Source: Verrucomicrobiales bacterium
GTDB taxonomy: Bacteria; Verrucomicrobiota; Verrucomicrobiia; Verrucomicrobiales; V1-33
NCBI GenBank assembly: GCA_947460575.1
Contig: CANHIJ010000014.1
Span: forward strand, 1-50,782
Length of the DNA stretch: 50,782 nucleotides
Reading direction: 5' to 3'
Below the pieces are notes generated by a model. It had not been told where the DNA came from, searched no databases, and worked only from the letters and a program-made list of their open reading frames with translations. This document shows positions 18,495 through 28,324 of the stretch, one piece after another; positions within the stretch are counted from its first letter, which is position 1; each line of letters starts with the position of its first letter. The position numbers and the translations under genes were made by a program.

Positions 18495-18689
18495 CTACGG
18501 GACGAACCGGTATTTTTGGTTCTTCTTCTTGGCGGCAGACTTCGCCTTGCGCTTCTTGCGCTGCGTCAGCGTCTCGTGCTGGCGGCGGCGGCGGAATTCC
18601 TCGAGTGTCCCCTCGGTTTCAATCTTGGATTTCAAGCGCTTAAGAGCGCGATCAATCGGCTCTCCTTTTTTGACGGCGATTTCTGGCAT
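18495..18689 (-). CDS. rpsU: 30S ribosomal protein bS21
   Basis: 64 residues from the ATG at 18689. The start is fixed by the family N-terminus (PEIAVKKGEPIDRALKRLKSK) and by AAGGA seven bases upstream; an upstream in-frame start lies beyond the promoter. The body (EGTLEEFRRRRQHETLTQRKKRK) is bS21 and the tail is lysine-rich, ending KKKNQKYRFVP with a Tyr at 60. bS21 sits on the 30S platform near the 3' end of 16S rRNA. This is the one gene in the window with a clear Shine-Dalgarno sequence, which is notable given bS21's position beside the anti-SD. It has its own promoter (18757-18784) and terminator (18381-18407). Confidence 0.96.
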   Translation of the reverse strand: MPEIAVKKGEPIDRALKRLKSKIETEGTLEEFRRRRQHETLTQRKKRKAKSAAKKKNQKYRFVP

Positions 18690-18756
18690 GAGTGGGTCCT
18701 TGAGCAGGATAGAGGTTGAAGATAAAAATGGGGGCCCGGCGGGCGCGAAGGGGCAG

Positions 18757-18784
18757 AAGATAGAAGCCTCCCCCGATTTGTCAA
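18757..18784 (-). promoter_or_regulatory. Sigma-70-type promoter of rpsU
   Basis: On the minus strand, TTGACA (18784-18779, perfect -35) is separated by 16 bases from TATCTT (18762-18757, 4 of 6 to TATAAT). The predicted transcription start is near 18750, which gives a leader of about 60 bases ahead of the rpsU start. Confidence 0.75.
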
Positions 18785-18918
18785 ATGCCCTTCTGCGGCG
18801 AATCCCGAAGTTTTCTCCGCCCTCTTCCACTCGCCCCACCCGCCGCCGCCCCGTTAAAAAGGCCCCTACCGTCCAGATAGTGTTTGGCAGCCCCGCCAGG
18901 TAAAGCTAATTTCCCTTC

Positions 18919-20340
18919 ATGGACGCCCCATTATTTTTCCTCGCGGCCCTCGCCTTGCTCGCCCTCCCCGCGGCCGCCCCGCGCGCCCCAGCCGCCCCCA
19001 TCGCGCAAAATTCCCCCGCTTCCACCCCGTCCTCCAACGAGGTGTCCCTCGACTGGTTCCTCGACCACCCCAGCCTCTTCTCCGCTTCCCTTGAGGAATT
19101 CGAAAAAGCCTTCCCCCCAGGCACCGCCACCTGGCTCGACAAAGAAAAAACCCGCGCCCGCTTCAACCCCGACCGCACCGCCCTCAAACTCCGCGGCCAA
19201 GAAGGCGGCGAAACCATCGTCAGCTTCAAGGTCGGCAAAATCGCCGGTGTCATGATCTCCGTCATGAATAAGGGCGACGACGGACTCATCAAGGAAGCCC
19301 CCTTCAAAAAAGCCATCAGCAGCGCCCGCGCCACCCTCCAGGAAATCGCCAAAGTCACCGAAGCCCCCCGCAAAAAAAACGAAACCATCTCCAAAGCCGA
19401 CGGCCTCGTCTGGAGCACCAAACAGGCCCTCTACATGCTCGAATACCTCTGGGTCCCCGAGGAACGCCGCGACGGCTACATCTGGTACGCCCACGGAGAA
19501 TTCGTCCGCATCCGCATCCTCCCCCCCCAAATCCTCCTCGGCGTCCAACAAAATACCCTCAAAACTAACATCAGCCGCCCCAGCCTCGCCAAACGCGTCA
19601 AAAAAGAAGGCACCGCCGTCTGGATCGAAGGCCTCCCCATGGTCGATCAAGGCAGCAAGGGCTACTGCGCCGTCGCCTCCTTCGAGCGCGTCATGCGCTA
19701 CTACGGCAGCCAAGTCGATATGCACGACCTCGCCGACCTCGCCAATACCAATTCTTTCGGCACCTCCCCAGACGGCATCAAGGACGCCGTCCACAAGATG
19801 GCCGTCCGCAGCGGCCTCCACTCCCGGGAACCCATCTTCATGGAATCCAAAGACTTCGCCTCCCTCAAAAACGCCTACAACCGCGAGGCCAAAAAACAAA
19901 AACAAGGCGAAGTCTCCGACCCCAGCGGCATCGCAAGCCTCTACCGCGACATGGACCCCGACCTCCTTCTGGCCATGCGCGCCAAGGACCCCGGCCTCGC
20001 CAAATTCGGCTCGGAAGTCGCCCGCAGCATCAATGCCGGCATCCCCCTCATGTGGGCCCTCCAACTCGGCATGTTCTGGGAAGACCACCTCGAAGACAGC
20101 TTCGAAGCCTCCCGCGGCACCCCCGCTTCATCCCCCAAGCCGCCCGCCTCCCCCTCGGAACGCCCCAAGCGCCCCCCCGAATTCATGTCCGGCGGCCACA
20201 TGCGCCTCATCATTGGATACGATCCCAAAGAAAAGCTCATCTTTTACACCGACTCCTGGGGCCCCGGCCACGAAAAGAAACAAATGAGCCTCCAAGAGGC
20301 CTGGGCCGTCACCATGGGCCTCTTCATCGTCGAACCCTAA
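18919..20340 (+). CDS. Secreted C39-like (papain-fold) cysteine protease
   Basis: 473 residues with an N-terminal signal peptide (hydrophobic residues 5-20, Ala-rich cleavage region near 25). Residues about 40-235 form an uncharacterised N-terminal domain, with IWYAHGEFVRIRIL before the catalytic part. The C39-type peptidase domain follows: PMVDQGSKGYCAVASFERVMRYYG with catalytic Cys 250, GGHMRLIIGYD with His 427, and YTDSWGPGH with Asp 445, in the right order for the triad. A long helical insert lies between Cys and His, and a proline-rich loop (about 390-415) comes just before the His. It is probably periplasmic or secreted; the substrate is unknown. A possible promoter (TTGGCA 18884, N17, TAATTT 18907) lies so close to the ATG that the mRNA could be leaderless. 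Confidence 0.8.
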   Translation: MDAPLFFLAALALLALPAAAPRAPAAPIAQNSPASTPSSNEVSLDWFLDHPSLFSASLEEFEKAFPPGTATWLDKEKTRARFNPDRTALKLRGQEGGETIVSFKVGKIAGVMISVMNKGDDGLIKEAPFKKAISSARATLQEIAKVTEAPRKKNETISKADGLVWSTKQALYMLEYLWVPEERRDGYIWYAHGEFVRIRILPPQILLGVQQNTLKTNISRPSLAKRVKKEGTAVWIEGLPMVDQGSKGYCAVASFERVMRYYGSQVDMHDLADLANTNSFGTSPDGIKDAVHKMAVRSGLHSREPIFMESKDFASLKNAYNREAKKQKQGEVSDPSGIASLYRDMDPDLLLAMRAKDPGLAKFGSEVARSINAGIPLMWALQLGMFWEDHLEDSFEASRGTPASSPKPPASPSERPKRPPEFMSGGHMRLIIGYDPKEKLIFYTDSWGPGHEKKQMSLQEAWAVTMGLFIVEP

Positions 20341-20423
20341 AGCGCCCTCCCGAGTCCATCGCCCCCGCTTCCCAGGATTGCCTCCCCACCCAGCCCCCCC
20401 TTAAGCTGGCCCCCATCTTGCCC

Positions 20424-23400
20424 ATGCCCTCCCCATTGCTCTCCCTCCTCCTCGCCGCGGCCCTTTCCGCAGGCCAGGCCTTGGCCGCCGCCGAGCCCGT
20501 CCAATTCAACCGCGACGTCCGCCCCATCCTCTCCGACCACTGCTTCGCCTGCCACGGCTTTGACGCCAAAAAGCGCCAGGCCGATCTCCGCCTCGACCAG
20601 CCCGACGGCCCCGGCGGCGCTCTCGTCCCGACCAAGGAGGGCCGCTTCCCCATCAAGCCCGGCGACCCCTCCGCCAGCGAACTCTGGCTGCGCATCACCT
20701 CCTCCGACCCCGAGGAGCTCATGCCCCCCCCCAAGTCCCACAAAACCCTCTCCCCAGCCCACCGCGAAACCTTGCGCCGCTGGATCGAACAAGGCGCCCC
20801 CTACCAACGCCACTGGGCCTTCGAACCCCTGCCCGCTTCCCCCCACCCCCCCACCGCCACTCCCGGAGACCAGCCCCTCGACGCCTTTGTCCTCGCCAGA
20901 CTCCACCAGGAAGGCCTCGCCCCCTCCCCCCCGGCCGATCCCACCACCCTCGTCCGCCGCGTCACCCTCGCCCTCACCGGCCTCCCCCCCAGCTTGGCCG
21001 AAATCGACGCCTTCCTCCAAGACCCCCACCCCGACGCCTACGAGCGCCTCGTCGACCGCCTCCTCGCCTCCCCCCGCTTTGGCGAACAAATGGCGAGAAA
21101 CTGGCTCGACGTCGCCCGCTACGGCGATACCCACGGCCTCCACCTCGACAACGAGCGCTCCATGTGGCCCTACCGCGACTGGGTCGTGCAGGCCTTCAAC
21201 CGCAACCTCCCTTTCGACCAGTTCACCATCGAACAACTCGCCGGCGACCTCCTTCCCAACCCCACCCAAGATCAACTCGTCGCCACCGGCTTCAGCCGCT
21301 GCAACGTGACCACCGGCGAAGGCGGATCCATCGACGCCGAGCAGACTTTCCGCTACGCCGTCGACCGCACCGCCACCGCCATGCAAACCTGGATGGGCCT
21401 CACCGGCGGCTGCGCCGTCTGCCACGACCACAAATTCGACCCCCTCTCCCAAAAGGAATTCTACTCGCTCTACGCCTTCTTCTACAGCGCCGCCGACCCC
21501 GCCAACGACGGCAATACCCTCATCACTGCCCCCTCCGTTCAACTCAAGTCCCCCCAGGACGAAGCCCAGCTCGCCGCCCTCGCCGCCCAGGCGGAAACCC
21601 AGGAAAAGGAGCGCCGCGAACTTATCCTCGCCCTCCCCTACCAAGACCCCGCCACGCAAGACCCGCTGCCCGCCGCCCAGCACCTCGAAACCGTCTGGGT
21701 CGACGACAGCGGCCCCAGCGGCGCCGATTTCAAAGCCTCCCCCGGCCACCCCACCCACTGGATCACCTCCGACGTCGGCCCCGTCCACCGCGGCCAGCGC
21801 GCCCTCCGCCGCCAAGGCGTCGGCCTCACCCAAGACGTCTACGAAGGCCACCCCACTCCTCCCCTCGCGATCCCCCCCGGCGCCCGCCTCTTCGCCCACG
21901 TCTACCTCGACCCCGCCGACCTCCCTCGCTCCATCATGCTCCAGTACAGCCGCGGCGGCTGGGAACACCGCGCCGTCTGGGGCGACCCCGAAGCGATCGC
22001 CTGGGGCGCCGCTCAGTCCACCGAGCGCGCCGCCATGGGCCCCCTCCCCCCCGCCGGTCAGTGGGTCCGCCTCGAATTCCCCGCCGATCAAGTCGGCCTC
22101 AAATCGGGCGACTCCCTCGACGGCCTCGCCTTCACCCAATTCGGCGGCACCGTCATTTGGGACCACTGCGGCGTCCTCGCCACCATCGACCCCGCCCGCG
22201 ACCCCGCCACTTCTCTCAGCGCCTGGATCGCCCAGGCCAGCCAAGGCGATCCCCCCGCCGCCCTCCCCGAAGCCGAGCGCGCCCTCCTCAAAAAACCCGC
22301 CGCCTCGCGCACCGCCGAGGACCTCCAACTCCTCCGCTCCCACTACCTCCTCCACATTAACCAAAACGCCCAAACCGTCGGCCAAGCCCTCGCCACTTCC
22401 GCCGCCGCCCTCCGCAAACAGCGCGACGACCTCCAGGCCTCCTTTCCCGGGTCCTTCATCATGAAAGACCTCGATCCCCCCCGGCAAGCCCACGTCATGA
22501 AGCGCGGCGCCTACGACCAACCCGGCGACCCCGTCTCTCGCGGCGTCCCCGCCATGCTCCCCCCCCTCAAAGTCGCCCCCGGCACCACCCCCACGCGCCT
22601 CGACTTGGCCCGCTGGCTCGTCGCCCCGGAACACCCCCTCACCGCCCGCGTCACCGTCAACCGCTTCTGGCAACAGTTCTTCGGCGTCGGCCTCGTCAAA
22701 ACCAGCGGCGATTTCGGCTCCCAAGGCGACGCCCCCAGCCACCCCGAACTGCTCGACTGGCTCGCCGCCACCTTCCGCCAAAGCGGCTGGAACGTCAAAT
22801 CCCTCGCCCGACTCCTCGTCACCAGCGCCACCTGGCGCCAGTCCTCCGCCCTCGCCGACCCTTCCGCCGACCTTTCCTCCGACCCCCTCAACCGCCTCCT
22901 CGCCCGCGCTCCCCGCCTCCGCCTCGAAGCCGAGGAAATCCGCGACCAAGCCCTCGCCGCCTCCGGCCTCCTCAACCTGACGATGGGCGGCCGCGGCGTC
23001 CGCCCCTACCAACCCCCCAATATTTGGGAACCCGTCGGTTTCACCGGCAGCAACACCGCCAATTACACCCCAGATCAAGGCCCCGCCCTCTACCGCCGCA
23101 GCCTCTACACCTTCCTTAAGCGCACCGCCCCACCACCCTTCATGACGAACTTCGACGCCCCCAGCCGCGAGCAAATCTGCGCCGGCCGCGAGCGCAGCAA
23201 CACCCCCCTCCAGGCCCTCCAGCTTATGAACGACGTGCAGCACTTCGAGGCCGCCCGCGTCCTCGCCGAGCGCACCCTCACCGCCGGCGGCCCCACCCTG
23301 CCCGAACGCCTCACCTTCTGCTTCCGCACCGTCACCGGCCGCTGGCCCCTCCCCCAAGAAGCCGCCCTCCTCGAACAAAACCTCGCCCGCCAACGCCGCG

Positions 23401-23549
23401 CCTTCGACAGCGCCCCCGCCGAAGCGGCCCAGGTCCTCGCCGCGGGCCAAGCCCCGCCCCACCCCGGCCTCCCCCCCGCCGAAGTCGCCGCCTGGACCCT
23501 CCTCGCCAACCTGCTCTTCAACCTCGACGACGCCCTCACCCGCAACTGA
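20424..23549 (+). CDS. Cytochrome c-type DUF1549/DUF1553 protein (PSCyt1-PSCyt2-PSD1 family)
   Basis: 1041 residues from the ATG at 20424, which begins a signal peptide ([17 protein letters not shown]). The frame runs further upstream but those residues overlap the protease gene. An N-terminal PSCyt1 domain carries one haem motif, CFACH (Cys 40, Cys 43, His 44). DUF1549/PSCyt2 has [45 protein letters not shown] and a second CxxCH in [13 protein letters not shown] (Cys 330, Cys 333, His 334). A middle carbohydrate-binding-like part (about 430-610) follows, then DUF1553/PSD1 with [32 protein letters not shown] and [23 protein letters not shown]. These proteins are characteristic of Planctomycetes and Verrucomicrobia and are thought to handle electron transfer linked to polysaccharide use; the reaction is not established. 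Confidence 0.93.
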   Translation: MPSPLLSLLLAAALSAGQALAAAEPVQFNRDVRPILSDHCFACHGFDAKKRQADLRLDQPDGPGGALVPTKEGRFPIKPGDPSASELWLRITSSDPEELMPPPKSHKTLSPAHRETLRRWIEQGAPYQRHWAFEPLPASPHPPTATPGDQPLDAFVLARLHQEGLAPSPPADPTTLVRRVTLALTGLPPSLAEIDAFLQDPHPDAYERLVDRLLASPRFGEQMARNWLDVARYGDTHGLHLDNERSMWPYRDWVVQAFNRNLPFDQFTIEQLAGDLLPNPTQDQLVATGFSRCNVTTGEGGSIDAEQTFRYAVDRTATAMQTWMGLTGGCAVCHDHKFDPLSQKEFYSLYAFFYSAADPANDGNTLITAPSVQLKSPQDEAQLAALAAQAETQEKERRELILALPYQDPATQDPLPAAQHLETVWVDDSGPSGADFKASPGHPTHWITSDVGPVHRGQRALRRQGVGLTQDVYEGHPTPPLAIPPGARLFAHVYLDPADLPRSIMLQYSRGGWEHRAVWGDPEAIAWGAAQSTERAAMGPLPPAGQWVRLEFPADQVGLKSGDSLDGLAFTQFGGTVIWDHCGVLATIDPARDPATSLSAWIAQASQGDPPAALPEAERALLKKPAASRTAEDLQLLRSHYLLHINQNAQTVGQALATSAAALRKQRDDLQASFPGSFIMKDLDPPRQAHVMKRGAYDQPGDPVSRGVPAMLPPLKVAPGTTPTRLDLARWLVAPEHPLTARVTVNRFWQQFFGVGLVKTSGDFGSQGDAPSHPELLDWLAATFRQSGWNVKSLARLLVTSATWRQSSALADPSADLSSDPLNRLLARAPRLRLEAEEIRDQALAASGLLNLTMGGRGVRPYQPPNIWEPVGFTGSNTANYTPDQGPALYRRSLYTFLKRTAPPPFMTNFDAPSREQICAGRERSNTPLQALQLMNDVQHFEAARVLAERTLTAGGPTLPERLTFCFRTVTGRWPLPQEAALLEQNLARQRRAFDSAPAEAAQVLAAGQAPPHPGLPPAEVAAWTLLANLLFNLDDALTRN

Positions 23550-23550
23550 C

Positions 23551-25014
23551 ATGCACCCCCTCCTCCAGCACCAGTTGCTCGCCACCCGCCGCCAATTCTT
23601 CGGCCACAGCGGCCTCCGCCTCGGCGGCCTCGCCCTCACCTGGCTCCTCGGCCAAGAGCAAGCCCGCGCCTCCGCCCCCTCCCCACACCCCGCACTCCCC
23701 GGCCTGCCCCACTTCCCCCCCAAAGCCAAGCGCCTCCTCTACCTCCACATGAATGGCGCCCCCTCCCAAATCGACCTCTGGGACCACAAGCCAGGCCTCC
23801 AGGCCTTCTTTAATAAAGACCTCCCCCCCTCCGTCCAAAACGGCCAGCGACTCTCCACCATGACCTCCGGGCAAACCCGGTTCCCCGTCGCCCCCTCCAA
23901 ATTCACCTTCTCCCAAGCCGGCCGCTGCGGCACCTGGGTCAACCGCGAACTCCTCCCCCACACCGCCCAAATTGTCGACGAAATCGCCCTGATCCGCTCC
24001 GTCCACACCAACGCCATCAACCACGACCCCGCCTGCACCTTCGTCATGACCGGCAGCGAGGTCCCCGGCAAACCCAGCATCGGTTCCTGGCTCGCCTACG
24101 GCCTCGGCAGCGAAAGCGCCGACCTCCCCGCCTTTGTCGTCCTCACCCCCTCCTTCCCCAAAACCGGCAACGGCCAGGCCCTCTTCTCCCGCATGTGGTC
24201 CTCCGGTTTCCTCCCCGGCCGCTGCAGCGGCGTCGCCCTCCGCGGCGCCGGCGACCCCGTCCTCTACCTCCAAAACCCCGACGGCGTCTCCCCCTCCACC
24301 CGCCGCACCATGCTCGACGCCCTCGCCCAACTCAACGAACTCACCTTCGCCCGCCAGCGCGACCCCGAAATCCAAACCCGCATCTCCCAATACGAAATGG
24401 CGTTCCGCATGCAGCGCAGCGTCCCCGACCTCGTCGACCTCTCTTCTGAACCCCAACACGTCCTCGACCTCTACGGCCCTGACGTCAAACGCCCCGGCTC
24501 CTTCACCCACAGCGCCCTCCTCGCCCGCCGCATGCTCGAACGCGGCGTCCGCGCCGTCCAAATCCTCCACCGCGGCTGGGACCAACACGACAACCTCCCC
24601 ACCGCCCTCGCCGGACAGTGCCGCGATACCGACCAAGCCACCGCCGCCCTCGTCATCGACCTCAAACGCCGCGGCCTTCTCGACGATACCCTCGTGGTCT
24701 GGGGCGGCGAATTCGGCCGCACCGTCTACTCCCAGGGCACCCTCAACGCCGATACCTACGGCCGCGACCACCACCCGAGAAATTTCTGCATGTGGATGGC
24801 CGGAGGCGGCGTCAAAGGCGGCATCGTCCACGGCGCCACCGACGACTTCTCCTACAACATCGCCCAAGACCCCGTCCACCTCAACTCCCTCAACGCCACC
24901 GTGATGCACTGCCTCGGCATCGACCACGAGCGCTTCACCCACAAGTTCCAAGGCCTCGACCAACGCCTCACCGGCGTCGAATCCGTCGACCCCGTTAAGG
25001 CCATCCTCGCCTAA
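23551..25014 (+). CDS. DUF1501 family protein, Tat-exported
   Basis: 487 residues starting one base after the stop of the DUF1549/1553 gene, its usual partner, so the pair is certainly cotranscribed. The N-terminus is a twin-arginine signal ([19 protein letters not shown]). DUF1501 features are [61 protein letters not shown] and [21 protein letters not shown] near the C-terminus. The fold is related to alkaline phosphatases and sulfatases, and the conserved Asp/His residues may bind metal. Together with its partner it probably forms a periplasmic complex acting on complex glycans; this is inference from genome context in the phylum. Confidence 0.95.
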   Translation: MHPLLQHQLLATRRQFFGHSGLRLGGLALTWLLGQEQARASAPSPHPALPGLPHFPPKAKRLLYLHMNGAPSQIDLWDHKPGLQAFFNKDLPPSVQNGQRLSTMTSGQTRFPVAPSKFTFSQAGRCGTWVNRELLPHTAQIVDEIALIRSVHTNAINHDPACTFVMTGSEVPGKPSIGSWLAYGLGSESADLPAFVVLTPSFPKTGNGQALFSRMWSSGFLPGRCSGVALRGAGDPVLYLQNPDGVSPSTRRTMLDALAQLNELTFARQRDPEIQTRISQYEMAFRMQRSVPDLVDLSSEPQHVLDLYGPDVKRPGSFTHSALLARRMLERGVRAVQILHRGWDQHDNLPTALAGQCRDTDQATAALVIDLKRRGLLDDTLVVWGGEFGRTVYSQGTLNADTYGRDHHPRNFCMWMAGGGVKGGIVHGATDDFSYNIAQDPVHLNSLNATVMHCLGIDHERFTHKFQGLDQRLTGVESVDPVKAILA

Positions 25015-25038
25015 CCCCCTGCGGCTGCCCCCTCGCCC

Positions 25039-26082
25039 ATGCGCTTCCTCCCCCGCTCCCGCGTCGAATTCTGCCAACTCCTCCTCCTGGCTGCCGCCGC
25101 CCTCGCCGCCCCTCTCCTCCTCCCCTCAGACCCCCCAAGGGAAAGCCTCAAGCCCATCGCCTTCGACCAACCGCGCTTCGACAGAGCTGCCCGCAACCAT
25201 CCCAGCGTCGTCCTGATCGGCAATTCCATGCTCAATACCCGCATCGATAAGCCCCTCCTCAACCAACTCGCCAAACCCAACTCCCTCGCCTACGTCGCCG
25301 AAGGCGGCACCCGCAGCACCGTCTGGTTTTTCAAACTCAAAAACTTCGCCGTCCCCCTCGCCCCCAAGCTCGTCTTCCTCTTCTACCGCGATTACGACTT
25401 TACGGCCCCCTGGCTCCACCTCGAAGGCGAGCGCCTCGACACCGCCCGCTCCTTCATGAGACCCGAGGACGAATCCCTCCTCGAATTCTCCCGCAAACTC
25501 GGCGGCGTCGCCCCCCATTCCCCCCTCGAGCCTTACCTCCACAACCAAACCGCCCTCACACTGCGCAGCCGCCTCACCGACCTCGCCATCGACACCGCCG
25601 CCTTCGGCCGCGGCTCCACCGGAGACAAGAAACTCCAAGCCCAACTCAATTCCCTCTTCGATTTCCAAAACCTCCGCGCCGACACCTTCGACGCCGGCGC
25701 TATCGCCAACGATATCCTCCCCACCGACAGCAAGCGCTTCACCGCCGACCCCGCCAAAAACCTCCTCGAAAAATTCAACACCCTCGCCAAAGACCACGGC
25801 ATTCGCCTCGTCTTCTACCGCGTCAAACGCCGCCCTAACGAGCACAATGAAGTCGTCCAAGACGGCGAACTGCGCGCCTACACCGCCGCCTTCCGCAGCT
25901 GGGCCGAAAGCCAGGGCCACCTCCTCCTCGACGAAACCGAAGATCCTCGCCTCACCCTCTCCATGTATCACGACGGCGACCACTTCGGCAAAGCCGCCAT
26001 GGCGGACTACACCCACCTATTCCTCCAGCGCGTCCAGGGCTGCCTGCCCCTCCCCCCCCAGCCTGCGGCGCCCACTCCCTGA
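25039..26082 (+). CDS. SGNH-like membrane-anchored protein next to an MBOAT acyltransferase
   Basis: 347 residues. A single hydrophobic segment (about 12-30) anchors or exports it. The rest looks like an SGNH/GDSL-type fold: SVVLIGNSMLNTRI holds the nucleophile Ser 63 in a GNS block, and SMYHDGDHFG near the C-terminus supplies the Asp 312 - His 315 pair. This layout matches AlgJ/AlgX/PatB-like proteins that work with an MBOAT protein to O-acetylate a polysaccharide. The MBOAT gene begins 15 bases downstream, which strongly supports that reading. It starts 24 bases after the DUF1501 stop. The acceptor polymer (exopolysaccharide or peptidoglycan) is unknown. Confidence 0.75.
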   Translation: MRFLPRSRVEFCQLLLLAAAALAAPLLLPSDPPRESLKPIAFDQPRFDRAARNHPSVVLIGNSMLNTRIDKPLLNQLAKPNSLAYVAEGGTRSTVWFFKLKNFAVPLAPKLVFLFYRDYDFTAPWLHLEGERLDTARSFMRPEDESLLEFSRKLGGVAPHSPLEPYLHNQTALTLRSRLTDLAIDTAAFGRGSTGDKKLQAQLNSLFDFQNLRADTFDAGAIANDILPTDSKRFTADPAKNLLEKFNTLAKDHGIRLVFYRVKRRPNEHNEVVQDGELRAYTAAFRSWAESQGHLLLDETEDPRLTLSMYHDGDHFGKAAMADYTHLFLQRVQGCLPLPPQPAAPTP

Positions 26083-26097
26083 CGTTCCTCCTGCCCC

Positions 26098-27519
26098 GTG
26101 GTCTTTCACAGCCTCTCCTTCCTCGTCTTCCTGGCCGCCGTGCTCGGGGTCTACTGGTCCCTGCCCCGCCGAGGCCAAAATGCCTTCCTCCTCGTCGCCA
26201 GCTACTATTTCTACGGCTGCGTCCACCCCGCCTGGCTCGGCCTCATCGCCCTCACCTCCGCGACCGATTTCTGCTGCGCTCGCCGCATCGCCGACCAACC
26301 CGAAAACCGCAAACGCTGGCTCGCCCTCTCTCTCCTCACGAATTTCTCCATCCTCGGAGTCTTCAAGTACTTCAATTTCTTCAGCACCTCCGTGGCCGCC
26401 CTGCTCGCCCGCTTCGGCCTCGAAGCCCACCCCCTACTGCTCCAAGTCGCCCTCCCCGCCGGCATCTCCTTCTACACCTTCCAAAGCGCCAGCTACGTCG
26501 TCGACGTCTACCGCGGCAAACTCGCCGCCCGCCGCAACCTCCCCGAATACCTCCTCTTCGTCTCCTTCTTCCCCCAGTTAGTCGCCGGCCCCATCGAGCG
26601 CGCCGGAGACCTCCTCGAACAAGTCGAGCGCCCCCGCATCTTCGACGCCCGCATCGCCCGCAGCGCCCTCCTCCTCATGGCCTGGGGCTACTTCAAAAAG
26701 CTCGTGGTGGCCGACAACGCCGCCATGGTCACCAGCAAGGTCTTTTCCCTCGACGCCCCCTCCTTCCCCGTGCTCTGGGCCGGCGTCCTCGCCTTCGGGG
26801 TCCAAGTCTACGCCGATTTCTCCGCTTACACCGACATCGCCCGCGCCTGCGCCCGCCTCATGGGCTTCGAACTCGGACGCAATTTCCACCACCCCTACAG
26901 CGCGAACTCCCCCGCCGATTTCTGGCGCCGCTGGCACATCAGCCTGAGCACCTGGTTCCGCGACTACGTCTACATCCCCCTCGGCGGCAGCCGCTGCTCC
27001 CTCCCCAAACTCTGCCGCAATCTCTTCCTCACCTTCCTCCTCAGTGGCCTCTGGCACGGCGCCGCCTGGAATTTCGTCCTCTGGGGCGCCTGGCACGGCC
27101 TCATCCTCGTCCTCTGGACCCTCTGGAGCCACGCCCCCCCAGCCCTCCACCCCGACCGCCTCCCCTCCTTCCTCCGCGTCGCTCTCACCTTCATCTTAGT
27201 TCACATCGGCTGGCTGATGTTCCGCGAACAAAGCCTCCCCCACCTCCTCCAGCACTTTGCCCTCAATCCCTTCGCCGCCGACTCCTCCCAGTGGCGCATG
27301 GCCGCCTTCTTCGCCGCCCAAACCCTCCTCTACGCCTTCCCCCTCTACCTTCACCCCCTCCTCGACCGCTGGCTGCAGCACCACCCCCAGGCCGTCGCCG
27401 AACACTTCCCCGGCTGGCGCTGGACCGGCGCCCTCGCCGCCCTCGCCATCCTCCTTTACCTCGGCCTGATCCTCTTCCACAGCCCCGCCAGCAGCGATTT
27501 CATCTACTTCCAGTTCTAA
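26098..27519 (+). CDS. MBOAT family O-acyltransferase (AlgI-like)
   Basis: 473 residues with a GTG start, chosen because it begins the usual MVFHSLSFLVFLAAVLGVYW helix; no Shine-Dalgarno sequence is present. About ten to twelve membrane helices are visible. Family blocks are NAFLLVASYYFYGCVHP, LGVFKYFNFF, LPAGISFYTFQSASYVVDVYRG, FFPQLVAGPIERA, QVYADFSAYTDIARACARLMG, NSPADFWRRWHISLSTWFRDYVYIPLGG and LSGLWHGAAWNFVLWGAWHG, where His 320 is the conserved catalytic His. AlgI-type proteins pass acetyl groups across the inner membrane to a periplasmic partner, here probably the SGNH-like protein just upstream. Confidence 0.95.
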   Translation: MVFHSLSFLVFLAAVLGVYWSLPRRGQNAFLLVASYYFYGCVHPAWLGLIALTSATDFCCARRIADQPENRKRWLALSLLTNFSILGVFKYFNFFSTSVAALLARFGLEAHPLLLQVALPAGISFYTFQSASYVVDVYRGKLAARRNLPEYLLFVSFFPQLVAGPIERAGDLLEQVERPRIFDARIARSALLLMAWGYFKKLVVADNAAMVTSKVFSLDAPSFPVLWAGVLAFGVQVYADFSAYTDIARACARLMGFELGRNFHHPYSANSPADFWRRWHISLSTWFRDYVYIPLGGSRCSLPKLCRNLFLTFLLSGLWHGAAWNFVLWGAWHGLILVLWTLWSHAPPALHPDRLPSFLRVALTFILVHIGWLMFREQSLPHLLQHFALNPFAADSSQWRMAAFFAAQTLLYAFPLYLHPLLDRWLQHHPQAVAEHFPGWRWTGALAALAILLYLGLILFHSPASSDFIYFQF

Positions 27520-27582
27520 ACCCCCTCCGCCCCACCCCGAAAAACCAGTGGAGGGGGCCCCCGACCTGTGTTACCGGCACCC

Positions 27583-28215
27583 ATGATATTTGGCTTCTCG
27601 CTTTCTCGCCTCGCCTCCGCCGCCCTCCTCGGCCTGGCCTGTCTCTCCTTCACCAGCTGCGGCACCACCCGCTCCGCTACCCCCAAGGGCACCGCCGATT
27701 CCTTCGACCCCCCAGCCCTCCGCCCCAAAAATCCCGCCGCTGTGGTCGTCAAAGTCTCCACCGGTGCCCAGCGCGTCTACGTCGTCGAAAATGGCCGCGT
27801 CCTCCTCGCCACCCCCTGCTCGGTCGGCACCGGCGGCCTCAGCGGCCAAGGCAATTACCGCATCAATGTCAAAAATGCCACCAAGCGCCGCATCAGCCAG
27901 CCCGACGCCGGCTACCCCATGCCCTACTGGATGGAGTGGAAGCCCGCCTACGGCATGCACTGGGGCTTCGTAAAACCCTACCCTTGCACCCACGGCTGCA
28001 TCCGCCTCCCCATGAAGTCCGCCGCTAAAATCTTCGCCATGACCCAGGTCGGCACCCCCCTCTCCATCCAGGCCTCCCACCCCGAAGACGCCACCGCCGG
28101 GAAAGGCCTCCCCGTCCTCGACGACGGCCCCCTCCCCAATCCCCCCAAATCCTACCTCCTCAGTCCTAAGTTCTTCCAAGACGCCCAATACAAAGGCAAA
28201 ATGTTCCTCGATTGA
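27583..28215 (+). CDS. L,D-transpeptidase lipoprotein (YkuD domain)
   Basis: 210 residues from the ATG at 27583 (a GTG 15 bases upstream is the alternative). The signal ends in a lipobox, SFTSC, with Cys 23. The YkuD domain starts at AVVVKVSTGAQRVYVVENG. It has the GMHWG His block and the catalytic motif HGCIRLP (His 137, Cys 139, Arg 141). Such enzymes form 3-3 cross-links in peptidoglycan or attach proteins to it. Unlike the LysM protein at 12.7 kb, all catalytic residues are present. It follows the MBOAT gene by 63 bases. Confidence 0.92.
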   Translation: MIFGFSLSRLASAALLGLACLSFTSCGTTRSATPKGTADSFDPPALRPKNPAAVVVKVSTGAQRVYVVENGRVLLATPCSVGTGGLSGQGNYRINVKNATKRRISQPDAGYPMPYWMEWKPAYGMHWGFVKPYPCTHGCIRLPMKSAAKIFAMTQVGTPLSIQASHPEDATAGKGLPVLDDGPLPNPPKSYLLSPKFFQDAQYKGKMFLD

Positions 28216-28324
28216 GCCTCCCCGGCCCCCCGCCGCGCTCCCCACTTCCCCCAGCTCCGCGGTCGGCGCAAAACGCTGCCCTAGCGCCCCTCCTGGCTCC
28301 ACCCCAGGCCCGTTTCCCTCCGCC

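Noticed and set aside
20052..20423. Upstream extension of the cytochrome-type protein frame
   Set aside because: It overlaps the C39-like protease in another frame and encodes a Pro/Arg/His-rich shadow; the signal peptide begins at 20424.
20337..23729. Very long open frame antisense to the DUF1549/1553 gene (1130 codons), and similar ones antisense to other plus genes (e.g. 45692-48256)
   Set aside because: They are codon-aligned shadows: reverse complements of C-ending codons start with G, giving Gly/Val/Ala/Glu-rich low-complexity translations with no domains.
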